NCBI GenBank assembly: GCA_013397795.1
Contig: VZTJ01000242.1
Span: 786,419-850,418, forward strand
DNA from: Orthonyx spaldingii
Taxonomy: Eukaryota > Chordata > Aves > Passeriformes > Orthonychidae
DNA length: 64,000 nucleotides
Direction of reading: 5' to 3'
The notes beneath the pieces were generated by a model that saw nothing but the letters and a program-made list of their open reading frames with translations, was not told the origin of the DNA and searched no databases. Shown piece after piece: positions 10,677 through 24,200 of this stretch (the first letter of the stretch is position 1; each line of letters opens with the position of its first letter). The position numbers and the translations under genes were made by a program.

Positions 10677-13600
10677 GTTTTCTGTTCAGATGCCTCCAGC
10701 TCATTTAGCACTTAATTGAATTATAAACTTGGCTTCAAAGAGCATCCCTGGAAATGCCAAGATGGCTTTGTCACATAGCCGTCTCGTGACACATGGCAGG
10801 AACAAGTGCTGTAGCATATGGTACTTGAAGCCTACAAAATCATCTGGAGTTATCTGGATATTTTTGTAATAACTAACTACAGTTGTAAATAACTAACTAC
10901 TGGTGAGGCATTCCAGGGTTTGTGACAGCCTTTGCTTCTTGGATAACTTCACATTCCCACATGGTAGCAATTGGTCTTTGGGCAGATGGGTTTGACTGAA
11001 ACTCAAGTTTCATGTTACATCTAATCCAGTCTAACCAGGACTTCTGTCCTGCTCTTCTTCCCTGCCACTGCTTGCCTGTTGCTGCTGTTTCCCATGTGTC
11101 AGGTCCAACAGCAAGGAAATTGAAAAGAGGGTAATTCGTCAAGCTGACTGACTGGGAAGCATCTCCTTTTTTGGTTCAGTTTGTTTTCTTGTCCACAGGT
11201 AAGCTGCAGAGACATGACACTGTGTAGCCTGGTAGTCCACAACAGAAGCAGCACAGGGACTGAGGTAGGAGAGAATGAGACTGGCCCTGCTGGTAGCCTC
11301 AAGAAGGCATAGTATGAAATTGTGCTCCAAATCATGCATCTGCATGGTTTCAATAGCATGGGCAGCCTTGTAAAATCTAACTCTTAAGTGATGCTGTTTC
11401 TTGCAGGAGTCTAGCAGTTGTATACACCCATCTCAATCACCAAATTGACACTGCGCTCATAATGTCTCTGAAATGTACTAAAGGTATCAGACATACATAT
11501 CTCACATCGTGAGTCTTAGCAACACAGCATGGATCTTAGTTCTGCTTTTCTTCTGGAGGGCTTGTTTTTAAAGCTCAGCCTATGACAATGTTGCAGCTTT
11601 TACCTGTGATCTGGTGGGCTTTGTGAGCCCCAAGATTTCCTTCTTCCTCAATTCATTTCCAGCCTTTGAGATGAGTAGTTGAACTGGATGTAGTCTGCAG
11701 CCATCTGTTGCCTTTCCCTTCAGTGGGACAGTGCTATGCTGCCTTAAGACCTGCAGTACTTCTAGCACTAGGTTTCTGCCACAGGCTGTGCAGGTTGCAG
11801 ACAGACATTATACCTGCTCCCTGGTGGTGACAGCCTGTGCCAGACCTGCTTTTCTTGCAGTGATCAGCCCCAGACAGAAGTGACACATGATGCAGGAATA
11901 TGGGTGCACTCCTGAGGGAACTTGAAAGCTTGAAGGTGCCTGGGACATATCATTCTAGATTGCATGGGATTATTGAGGGTTGGTCAGTTGTACAGGAGAG
12001 AACAGGGTGTGTTACTTTGCTGTGTAGGGTAGGATGTGCTGTTTCCTCCCAAGGGCTTCAGATGCTTTAGTTTCTTCTGGTGTGATGCCATAATTTTCTT
12101 TCCAACCCCCACTTTTGCTCTAGATACAATTCTGACAAATTCAGAAGTGTTTTATGGCTTTTCCAGTGGACTTTCTGGACTTCATGACTAAGAGGGAGGT
12201 GTCCTGCACTCTGAGGAGATCAACTGCTGGTATACAACATAGGCTGGGTAGATGCAAACAGACTCAGAGTGATGAAAATACTTCTCAGCCCTTCACAAGT
12301 GCTTTTCTCCTCATTACTTAGTTTACCTAAGAGGTGATTAGGAAGTCTTGTTATCACCTCTGCTGAATACAACAAATTTAACAAGTATTATGTGAATGCT
12401 TGAAATTCTAGATGCCATCCATGTGCATATCTCTAATATCCCAAAGCTGGCTACATTCAAGGCCAGGATTTGATATCTCCCTGCATTTGTGATTCCACAG
12501 TGTATTTCATCTAATGCATATAGCCTAGGGTTATCTGTTAAATGCTCTCTCATTTTTCCAGGGACATGGACTTTATCACCCAGATGTCATCTTCTATTCC
12601 ACCATGGTTGAATATGACTCAAGGGGGTTGCTTTGCTGCAATTCAGCACTGTACAACTATTTTTGTCTTCAGATGTAACTTGGTACATCTAACTCTGTCA
12701 TTATGACTGTTAGGCCGAGGGCTTCACATCACCCTGACAGTGTGTTGTCTCAGGGCTTGTCTTGACCTGAGATTGTTTTAGTCGTGGTAGAAGTTATTTG
12801 ACGGTTGTATGACTGCTGCCTAAATTTTTTCAGCTTAGCTTAGCGAATTGCATCTGGGGTAAAATGTGACAGGCCACAGCAAGGACCAGTTTATCCCTGA
12901 GGAAAGTGGCAGCCTCATCCCCAGCCACATCCACTGTTTCTGATTTGAGTAGCAAGGCAGGTGCTGAGTGACAAATGTGGTCAACCCACAGTTCACGTCA
13001 TTCAATTTGGACGAGGCAAGTATCGTGACAGGACGACTCTGGGGCCAAACTGAGAAGTCAGTCTATGAATCAGAGTCTAGATCAAAGGTCTGTGGCAAGA
13101 TGTAGGCAGTGCTAAGATCAAGATAGCTTGGGTAGGAGTTGAAGCCCCTCTGAAATGGGGCTCGTAGACTAAAGGGAGAAGGTTGTGTTGCAAACAGTGA
13201 TAATAGTCCTCATAGATGGAAAGGATTACTGTGAAGATGCAATGTTCTTCCTATACTGGGTTAAGTACCATTTCTTCCACTTTGGGAGAATTGGGGTTTT
13301 GGGCATCAGGCTAATATGTATTCCATCTGCACTTAACTCGGGAGGGAAATAAAACGGAAAGATTTTACTGCCAGTTGTAAAGTTCTGGATTAACTCCACT
13401 GTTCCTGAGCAAAGAGGAACCCTGTGTCTATGTCAAAGTTTAGATGGGAGCTAATGAAAGCAAAACAGATTTTATTAAGAAAACACCTAAAAGATTCCCC
13501 AGTGGGGCTCAGGCAACCACACTACAATGGCAAAGAGCCTATATGTAACGAAGAAATTGGCATGCCAAGGACTCAGTGTGATACCCACTTCCTGCTGGGG

Positions 13601-14352
13601 AGATCTGATGTCCTCCCTGTGTCTTAGGACTCAGAAGGACAATGGCAAGTTAAATTTAAGGACAGAGAAAAGGGATAGACAGTAGGAATTTAATGTGTAT
13701 CAGTCTCGCTTTTATTTTCAGAACATTGGTTCTACTGTAACTGGACCAAAGCTAGTGACTTCGTGTATTTTAGTTCGACTGTGGAGACCCTAATTAGACT
13801 AACAATAAATTCTGAGCTCCACATATAATCTGTATTCCCTTTTGCCCCTAGCAAAATTTATTTTAGAATGTAGGAAGAGTGTTGCAGAGCAACCAGAGAG
13901 AATGGCATTGATGTTACGTGGCTGTCACATCTGTTATCGCTGGAGTCAGGTAGAAGAAGGGCAGCACTGTATTGGTTAGCTGAGGATGATACACTGCCTT
14001 GCATGCTTCTAATAAGCGACCTTATTTCCTCAGTTCTCTCTTTGGCTGCATCAGCTCCTCAGGGTAAAAATTACCATGTATTTGTGTGGCACCCCACATA
14101 GTCATTTCTCTTACAACTCCTTAAGGTCTTTCAGTGAAATGAGGATTTGCATATATTTACCTAGGGCAAAAGCATGTTCCGCCTCTTGCTTTGAGGAAGA
14201 GAGGCTGAATGTGGAGAAAAGAACAGATTTATCCCTCAAACCTCAACAGTCTTTGGTACTGTCTTTGCTCCTAGAACTGGCATCAGTACACAGGGTGAAG
14301 AGAGCATGGGGAGTTGATTTCCGCAGCTTGCTCTGCCAAGATCATTTAAAAG

Positions 14353-14490
14353 AAATCAGAGTAGACAACATCAACTGCTCTTCCCTCGTTCATCCAGGTC
14401 TTTGCTTCATTGTAGAAGGCAGTCAGGTTGGTCAAGCATGATTTACCTTTCGTGAATCCGTGCTGACTACTCCTGATCACCTTGTCATCC
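14353..14490 (-). mobile_element. CR1 LINE fragment, reverse transcriptase region
   Basis: On the minus strand this reads as the CR1 segment around SQHGFT-KGKSCLTNL-AFY followed by GRAVDVVYSDF, i.e. the reverse transcriptase N-terminal region. It is short and truncated at both ends. Divergent similarity may continue to about 14545. Confidence 0.8.
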
Positions 14491-17400
14491 ATCAAGCATC
14501 TCTCTTGACCACCATGGCTCCTCAAAGATCTAGGGTATAGTTATAGGAGAAGATCCCACTGTCTGCAACTCTCTCATACCTTATGTGCACTGAGTCTGGA
14601 TGAGAAGGGGTGGTGGATCTGTTTTATCCTCTGTCAGCACCTTTCTTCTTCATGAGTGGGAATAGCTGAAGACCAGAAGGGAAACTTTCAAATTCTATGG
14701 TTCAGCAGTGGTAGTACTGTGTGCTACCATGCAAACAACATTAATCAATGGACCTTTCTCAGCACTGAATTGCACTTCATGGTACTAAACAAGTGGAAGT
14801 TGTGATCACCCACTGGTAGCTGGACACGAGCAAGTTCTTGAACAATGGTTACAGTTTCCAGGTACTCCCAAATGCTACAAGATCCATGCCAGCTTTTGTT
14901 TTGCAGCTGATCCAGATAGGAATATTTATTATTTATCTATCTGTTTTTAATTGATCAGCTAACTTATCACTTGCCATAATGCTCAGTAAACAAAATCCAA
15001 GAGACTTTTGTGTCTGTGTGCGAATTAGAATTAAAATCCTCTGTAGTCAGTCTAAAAGCAAGTTATGAAAATCTGTGATGCTGGTTGTGCTAATACAAAA
15101 GATGTCTCATGGATGGAACTTTAGGTTCAGGTTAGATGCCAGTCAACAATTAATAAATACACATTTGGAAGCCTGCCCCCAAAATGGAAAGCACAGGATG
15201 TACGTATCCTGTACTTGTTTGTTCCACAGAACATGGATTGTAATTGATGTTTTGTGTGGGCTGTGGAGAGGTAGAGGCAAAAATAATAACAAATCAAAGA
15301 GTCCTCTAGAAAAATCAGAATGGCCACTCTGTGAGTCCTCTGGAAATCTTATATTGGCTCATTTTGTCTAAACAAATCAACCCAGATGTACTCAGTTAAA
15401 AATATATCTCCTTTACAAAGCTATTTGCCACTGTGACACCAAGTATAGATATAATTTCTGTGTTAGACTTCCTGTGGCTATCACATGAGCTTGTGAGTCA
15501 CCCCATTAGAAGCTTTTCCAGTTGTGAACCATAACTGAGAACATAAGTACTCACAGCACTTTGCTTGTGAAGAAGTAAAGAAAACTAAGGGCATTGGGCC
15601 ACTACCCTTTTCAAAACAAGGAATAAAGATGTTTTCCTCTGCCTTCTCAGATTTATTGCTTATAACCAGTCAACCAAAGTTCAGAAAGAAATGCTCTGTC
15701 TTTCATTCTACCATTGCTACAGCAAACCTGTAGTTTGTCTCTAAGCCCTTTTATGTCTATCTCATATAAGCTCTAATTAATGTTTAATTCCTTACTAAAG
15801 TCTTCCATTAAGGATTCACTTTATTTCTGGGAGGCACAGAGCCATCACAGCTAACATGTATCATTTGTTTGACAGTTTTATGGTTCAGCTGGAACAATTT
15901 GCAGAGCTGTCCATCACTATCTTCCCCGTAGCTTTGCAGCCTTTCTATTTTAGTCATGACCTGCAGGATAGAGCAGAGTAACAGACCACTAAGTGATACT
16001 CAGAAACTGAAGGAATAAAGTTCAGAAAAGCCACTGGAAACACCTTGCCTAATAATTTATTAAGTTGTTTTAGTTGTTTTGCAAAGGTTTAATACTAGTG
16101 CATTAGAAGAGGAGCTGTGCTTCAGAGATACCTCCAGCAGTGCACGACTTGCAATATTTTTGTTTCATGGATTTTTACACAGTTGTCTCCATCAAGAAGT
16201 ATCAATGTCACTTCTCTGAAGCTGTAGAGGGGATGACAGACACCTTTACTGTCTTAGCATGACCTTGGCAGAACGCTGTGAGAGGCTGGTAAAAACCTTT
16301 CTGTGCTCTCCCAGTGTTTGGATATTATCTGATAAGGCACCAACAGGGAGAAAGGAAGAGATGGAAACAACTTCAGCTATTGGGCAGCTCTGCAGGTGCA
16401 TTACATTGAAAGACAAGAACAAATCTATGCCCTTAGCCCTTCAGAACTGGGCAGTCTCAAGCTGTCTGTGAAATGGCTGTGCATCTCCTTTAGGTACTTG
16501 CATATAATTCTTTGGCATATATTCTCCCCTGCGCTACCTGTCTTAGACTCGTAACAGACCTTGTATCTTGATAGATTTACCTGTGGTCACAGTCATACGC
16601 AAGCCATAAATTAATGGTGAGAGTTTTTTATAACATTCCCATTTCATTGCTATTCCAAATGATAGTGCAGAATATTCATGCCAGCATTTCACACAGCTTC
16701 CCCATGAAGCCCATTCTTCTACAGGAGTAATGAACAGTCCCAGGGCAACAGCCTCTTGCTAGCTGCTTCACCATTTTATACAGGACTCTCTACAGGCTTT
16801 TTGTAATGGCAGGAGTCTGCTGAAACACACATTACTGTCACGTGAAAAGCCTGGGGTTTGCACCTCAGCCTTATGGCCATGCTTAGCCTAATGCAGAGTG
16901 AGAGAAACAAGTAATCCTAAAAATACACGGGCACAGTGGCACACAAGCTACAGCAAGGTGGACTTGGTGTGTGGCTTGAAAGATTGTTGCTGTGCTTGCC
17001 CACGGGTTTCCATTCAAGGAGAAGGTGTAGGTTATAATTGTGGGTAGATAATTAAGGGAAAACTTCTCATGTAAGGTTTTCTCATTTGCACAGTGGAGGA
17101 GTGGATGTGCTCAAGTTAACTGAGTACTCTTTTTCAGGGAAGAGAATTCTTAAAATTATGCATGTTAAAATGGGCATTTTTGAAGATCAGACAACATATT
17201 AAAACAGAGCACAAGGTCATTCTGCTTCAGAGGTTTGCAGCTGCTTTCCACACAGAACATGTGAATTCTTCTGCACAGTTAGAATTTCCGGTTTTACTTC
17301 CTTCTGAAAATGGACTGGTGAACTCGTTGAACTGGAGCATAACTGATTTCCTCCAGAGCCCAAAGCACATTTAGCAGCTCAGCAGATATGAACGTTGCAC

Positions 17401-20400
17401 ACTCATTTGGGATTTTATAGGTGTATGCATCTGTACCATTACATGCTGTGATGCAGCCTAATCTGGACAGAACAGCATCATTGGAGGGATGAGATTAACA
17501 CAGTGCATCCATTTCAAGTACTCCTTGCACTTATCCTTCCTATCTATCGACATGATTAGTAAAAATATATATGCATGCGCAGACACAAACACACAGATGC
17601 ATATTCTTCTTACCAAGAGAGTCAGCTCTCAGTTTCTTGTCAATCAGTGGTTGATGTCTGCAAACAGGTCTCCTTAGAGTGATGACATGCTGCATTATCC
17701 TTTCTCTACATGGTGGCTTCATTTTTCTTCATGGGGCATATTTTGCTGCTCCCAGATTTCCGTGGCTAAACCTATATTTTCCAAACCAGATCCTCTTCTT
17801 TGGCTTGTATTTTGCAAAGCTCAACTATAGGAATTTCTTCACCGTAGTATGATTTTTTTGCTTGAAGGTGGAAGGATGAAACAAACTATAGAAATAAGAG
17901 AAACAAAACAGAACTGAGAAATGTCTTTGATAGGTATTTATGTAAGAAGTAACGAAGTATTCTGTGTGTACAGGCTACCAAGGCAATAAAATCTAGAGGT
18001 ATTTATCAGACTGGCTTTGAATTTTAATAGTTTTTCCTTCCTAAAACTAACCATTTTCTTTTCAAGAGATCTAACTTCAAAAAAAAAACCAAAAAAACAA
18101 ACAAAACCACAAATTAGTCAACTTAAATACAAATTAGTTTACCTGAAAAACTTCTACTGACTATAGAGGTGACCAAGGAAAATGAGGTGCTCTTTGCAAA
18201 ATATGTGTTTCATTTCCTTTTTTACCTTCTTGCAAACTTTGACCTTTTCTGAATTGCAAGGCTTCTAGCCATCTCTAAACAAGGGGATCCTGTTGGCTGA
18301 GCCAGCAACACTTTAGTTCCAGCAGATGTTAGCTGTCATTGCTGCGAACTTCTCATGGGTCTTCTCAGGGAATTTCACCCTTTCCTCTTCCTTGTCAAGC
18401 TGCAGTGCATTGACAATGTAAATATGTCAGACAATCACTGACACACTTTTGCTTGTCGTGGTGCTGATGTTTGACATGGTACCAACAGGCTGTGATGCCC
18501 AGTTGACACTGTGTGTCAGTTTTTTCTTTTCATCGTGTTTTCCCCGTAATGTTTGCATTTGTGGCCCTGGTACATTACAAATGAATTTGCACCCTGAATC
18601 CAAGGGGTGTCCTGCCAAGTTCTATTTACCTTCTTCATCTTTGATTCAAAAGTGCTGCATCTTCTGTAGTATGAGTGAATGACAGTGGAAATTTTCCTGG
18701 CTTTTTATGCACATTCCACCTCAATGCATGTTCTGGCTTCAATTATATCTTCATGTTTATGTCCCTTCTTAAGCAGGTAATGCAGGATGATTTAAGATGC
18801 TTTCAATAATGTGTTACTGGATGCTCTGATGACAAACAAATCATAATACTTAGTTACAGCATTCAGCTCCCTAGCTCTGTTGGTGATTGTTATCATATGT
18901 TTTGCACCAATTTTTGCTTCATTAGATACTAATATAGATGAGTAGTGAGTTCAAATACCATAAATGTACAATATTACAGTGACAATGCCTTAAGGCATCT
19001 ATCATATAAAGTTAACATAGGACCTGCTGCACAGCCTTTGGAGGCCTGCAAAAGAATTGTCATTTCTTTCTTCACTTCTGTCACCCAATTTTATCCATAA
19101 AAAGAAGAAAATTATTCTCATTATTCATGTAAGTCTGGTCTGATTATTATCCATCTGAAAGTCTTCCTTGTTACTGCCTACATTTCAAATTTTAGAGGGT
19201 GTTGTGTGGTACAAGCATACAGTGAATGGATTCTGTGCCAGTCTCAGAGCCTAGAGAAGATCTGAGAGGTAAAACTTTGTTATCCAGTTGTGCCAGATGA
19301 AACAGTGGAAGGAGAAAGGATGGGATCTAGCTAGACCAGCCTAAACCAGTCAGAAGGCAGAGTTAGCTAGTCCCTGCAGAACAAGCTCTGAGATGTCTCT
19401 CTCTGAAATCAAGCTCTGCAGCAGCAAATCTTCTTCTCTGATAGCAGAGAAAGCCTTGAAATGGATGCCTCATTTCTGGATAGCTAGAGTAAGATGGAAT
19501 TAATCTCTGTTAATCAGATTACCTACTTCTGCCTGAAGCAAAGACAGGAACATCTCAGCTCTGCCTAAACCTAAAATTGCATCACAAAGACTGTAGCATT
19601 GGCAACAGATTACCAAGCACTCCTGGTTTAATCCTAAGGCTATGTACAAACCTTGAAGCCTTTCCCCTTCAGACCCTGCCTTGTTAGATAATGGCCAGTG
19701 GCAATACTTGTGTAACTAAAGCAGATGATGTTTTAAATTAATTTTTCCACTTCGTCCCTCTCTCAGTCACAATGCCCATTATGAGGATGCTGATATTCCT
19801 TCCAGAAGCTTCTTCAGACAGACCACAAAAGAAAAGATGGTTTCTGACCATAATGACATCAGGCTTTCTCCTCACACTTTTTGGCTAGAGGCACAAGAGG
19901 TATTGATGGCTCAGCCTGCCCTAAAAATGTCAGAACTCATGAGGTTCACAAAGCCATGCATTAAATGAAGTGTACAGAACTCTGTAGCTGTCAGACAGTA
20001 ATTTAACAAAAATAAAGCTTTGTTATATAAAGAAGAGTCAACTTTGCTGATGGTCTCATGCCTCTTTCACTAATACAAAGTTATCCATAAGGAGAGATGG
20101 GCAAGTCCACTGAAGCAGGATGCTGCCACTTGGTTCTTGTTAACCTGAATGTTTCCATTTGTGCCTTCAGTTACAAAATGACTGTTTTCTTAGCAGTATT
20201 TCTCATCACATAACAGGGGATGAGGTGTTACTTTTTTCTTTCTGAATTACCAGAAGATTTAGATCTTAATTCAATATCCATTTAAATTGGAATGGGCTTC
20301 TAGTCTCCTTTGGAAGATTTGAAGTGCTCTCCTTCCAAATCCAAACTTAAGCCAGCCCTGAAAGGTTAAAAAATCATGTTTCAGGACCTCTGGAGTTTTG

Positions 20401-21172
20401 GTCACTTGCACTGCAGTGTCTTTGTTTTTTATGCAGCTGCCGATTTAAATTCTGTCAGTCCCACAGTAGTTGTTTTCTCAGTACACTTCATTTGAGAGCG
20501 ATCAATTAAGTAAAGAATTAAGGGGTTCAGCAATTACCTTTAAAAGGTTTAAAAATATTCTCTAAGGAAAATTATTTTTGTCTGAGTGGTTCTTCTTATA
20601 GAAGGATGGCACCATTTTCTGAGGATAGAAGAGTCCTCTCCCTGTCCCTCATAAATGAACTGACAGTTGAAATATTTTGCAGAGGAGATATGTCATGATG
20701 AGATTTCATGGGAGATGTCATTTGGCTGCTTGCTCTTCTGAGGGTATTGTATGTTGTCGCAGTCATAGCATGTTTCCCCTCACTGGGAGCTCTCAGGAAG
20801 TTTAGGTTTGGCCAAATACTCCTGTAGTGAATTTGTCTCAATTTACCTAAAAAGAAATTAAAATTTCTTGTGAGAATCTGCATGGCTTTCTGATAAAATA
20901 TAGGAATGGCTCAGGTAAATAACTTTGGGCTATTTAAAACAGCCCTACTAAGGCGTGTCGGCACAATCTGAGTACAAGTTCTGTGGCACAGTGCAGACTC
21001 ATTTTTAGCACTGAGATAACAATTTCCTCTTTCAAAGATAACAAAATTCTCCAGAGACTTGCACCAATTCCTTCTGGAGGGGAAAAACGTCCCCTGTGAA
21101 GAATTCTGACAAAGGTCTCAGGTGGTGGGAAATCTAAGCACACTTAATGTGCTTTATTGCATGTTCAAGATC

Positions 21173-21217
21173 TGACGTCAGTGCTGCTCTAAATCTGTAT
21201 GCTCTGATTGGTTTTCA
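21173..21217. promoter_or_regulatory. Consensus CRE with nearby inverted CCAAT box
   Basis: A perfect palindromic CRE, TGACGTCA, lies at 21173-21180. About 25-30 bp to its right is TCTGATTGG, the reverse of the strong NF-Y motif CCAATCAGA. The spacing resembles a proximal promoter or enhancer, reading leftward if the CCAAT orientation matters. No associated coding exon was found, so function is unproven. Confidence 0.3.
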
Positions 21218-24200
21218 TGGAGTCTAAAGAAAAACATTTGGACAATTTCTCAGTTCCACATGGACTCTTTACAGAACTATTGAGGACTGACTGACTAAGT
21301 TCCTGTCTGTCTCTGTTGATTTTGCTGTAAAGTTTCTCAAGAACTTATGTCTATAGTTTTTGCCAGAAGGGCTCCTCCTGACCAATTCCCAGTGAAATTT
21401 GATGAAAAACAGAAAAAGGCATATTTTCAGATGAAATTATGATTGTGAATATGATTGTCCAGAAAGTATCTCTTAGTGGTTAGTGCTCTGAAGCCCAGAT
21501 TTTCATGTTCAATTTTTGTTGACTCCCCTGATTGCTCAGTGCTTTGGCTATTCCAGTTGTTCATGTGATCACTGAGATTCTTTTCCTCCTTACCTTGCCT
21601 CTCATACCAGTTTAGAAATTGACTCCATTGAAGATTGTCTGTCTGTCAGTGTGTTTGTGCAGAGCTCTTGCAAAGGAAATCTTTTTGACACTGGAACTTT
21701 TTTGACACTGAAATTTGGCTGCCCGTGCATTGCGTGACTGCATCCTCACTTCCCACTGGCTTTTAGAAACCCCAGAAACCTTTAGTGATGGCTTGGAAAA
21801 ACAGGCAGAGAGGGAAGTACTGGGTTCTCTCAGACACAGACACTTTTACTACAACTTTTCTTGTTTCAGAGTGGTGATATGGTCTTTAGGAACAAAAAGA
21901 GAATAAACTAAGTTAAAAAGAGTAACATTCTCACTAATTCCAAGGGATCAACACTACTTGCAAAACCAAGCACAGATAATCCCAAACAAGACTATTTCTT
22001 CAAAAGCTACAGGATATTAAGGATAAAAGCATCTCACAGACTCTGAAATAAACAGGATTACTTAAACTTCCAGCCCCTGTTCAGATTTTTTTTTCTATTC
22101 ATTTGCATTTAATAAGGCAAGTTCCCATGCAAAATTTTGAGTATGTCTTAAACATATTGAGCCCTTTTGCCATGTGCAAACATCTGTGCAGTGTCCATAA
22201 AATGTTTTAATGTCCTGGGAAATGTTGGAGAGTTGGACATGAAGAATTTTTAAGAGAAACATCAGTAGATCATTCCAGTGTTCCAGAATAAGGAGTAAGG
22301 ACTGGAGTCTTGAGAACTTTCAAACAAAGCTTACAATCTCTTTTTGACATGTGAAGAAGCTGTGTCCTTCAACTTTTTCATCACCTGGGAAAGCGTTTCA
22401 GATTTCAGGCCAAGGTAGCGTAGACACTTTCAAATGGGCATTGATGAGTTTCATTACAGGGGAAATCTGAGAAGTGAATGGCAGAATTCCTACAGACATG
22501 GATTATTTACCTCATATATTTACAAGTTCTCTCAAATGGCACTTTGTTTTTTAATTGGACAGAGTGCCTGCTGTGAGCTCGACTTTCAGATTACCAGTGC
22601 ATTGTTAAGGCTTTCCTCCAGCATGAGCAAGGTAAATGTGTTTACTTTGTTATCCAACTTGACTAAACCTTTCCCCTTACTTAGCTTCTCTTAAGTTCTG
22701 TCCTCTGACAGAAGAGTAGTGACAGAGGAATGTCAAGTTGCCTGGTCTAGATATGGTGCATTTTTGAGGCTTCTAGCCCAGGTAGACTCTGACATTTAAT
22801 TACATAAATGGATACAGTGTTTATCACCATGCAGTCAAATGTTATTCCTGCTGCACTTGGATATGTTGGGGCCCACATATTTCAGGGGATAAATCTTATT
22901 TGACAAGATTTATCCTTCATCTTCAATCTGGTGTTCTTCCTATTCCAAATTTTGGATAAAAATTAGGACAGGTGCTGTATTTAACTTATTTCCCATCTGA
23001 TGGTTTTATTTTCTATATGTGTTGCTAATGGTGGAAGCAAGAATAGAACTGTTCTGTATGTCACCCTTTCTTCCTGTTCAAACAATATTTTTTCATCACA
23101 TACTTTTCTGTCTGCTACTCACTGACCCTTCCAAAGGTCAATTTTTAATGAATTTAAAAGAAAATTAAGTTTCTGTAATTTTGTTGTGAATCAAGAGGAC
23201 AACAAATGTTGTGCATAAAGGGAACAACCCATCTGAAAAAAACAACAAATAGACTATATATCTCATTTGGAAGTAGCCACATGGTTAGTCAGCACATATA
23301 TGTTAGTTCACTAATCACCATACTTACCCATAGCTCCTGCCTAGCTTCTACACATGCTGCTTTCTACCCCTTTAGGGATCTAAAAGGGAGCAAGAGGAAC
23401 GGTCACAGCTGTTGAGATAATGGAATTTTGGAGGGAAAAGATGCCTGCACAAAAAATAAGGTTCTATCTCTTCTCCAGCTCACTGACGAGCCCATTTCCC
23501 TAATAACAACTATAGTTCTTCTTTCTCAATTGTTAGGGGATTTTTTTTTTCTACACTAATTAGTTTAAGGATTCTTTTTTACCCCTTTTTTCCTTTCCCC
23601 AACCACCAAGTTCTCCATGGATTTTATTATTCCGTTTGAATACACCCATAAATTTGCTAAAATATTGTTAAGGTTAAATCTCAGTCCACTGGAATACAGC
23701 CTCGGGTATTTATTCACCCAGTGTATGACGGTAGTCTTGAATTGTTGGATCAACAAGATCCTGTTAGGTGTGTTCTGTTCACATGGTGCTTGAGTTATTT
23801 GCTGTTTCCGATGGTCTACTATTTCATGAACTTGTAAGGGCCAAAACTGGGCATTTGTATCTTAATTCCTTTTAGGCTAGGCAATTTCAGACATCCAATC
23901 TGGAACTCTTTACTGCAGTCATCACTCACTCAGTCAATCTGGCCTTGCACCTTTTGTTACAGACCCCTACCCTTTTCACACATCACACTCATCACTATTG
24001 TATTTTCCCTAACAATATTGCTACTATACCCATTATCCTCACTACAAGGAAAGGACGTGAAGAGAACCTCCCTACAGTCACTGAATCCAACATTTTCAGG
24101 ATGTTATGTCATAGCATCCCATTAAGCATTCCCATTTACACTTCTGCTTGATTTGGTTTTTTTCCCTACTTAAGAAATGCTAAATTTCTTAGAAATAACA

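Noticed and set aside
10406..10711. Minus-strand frames with His-Thr repeats
   Set aside because: They are translations of the TG/CA microsatellite.
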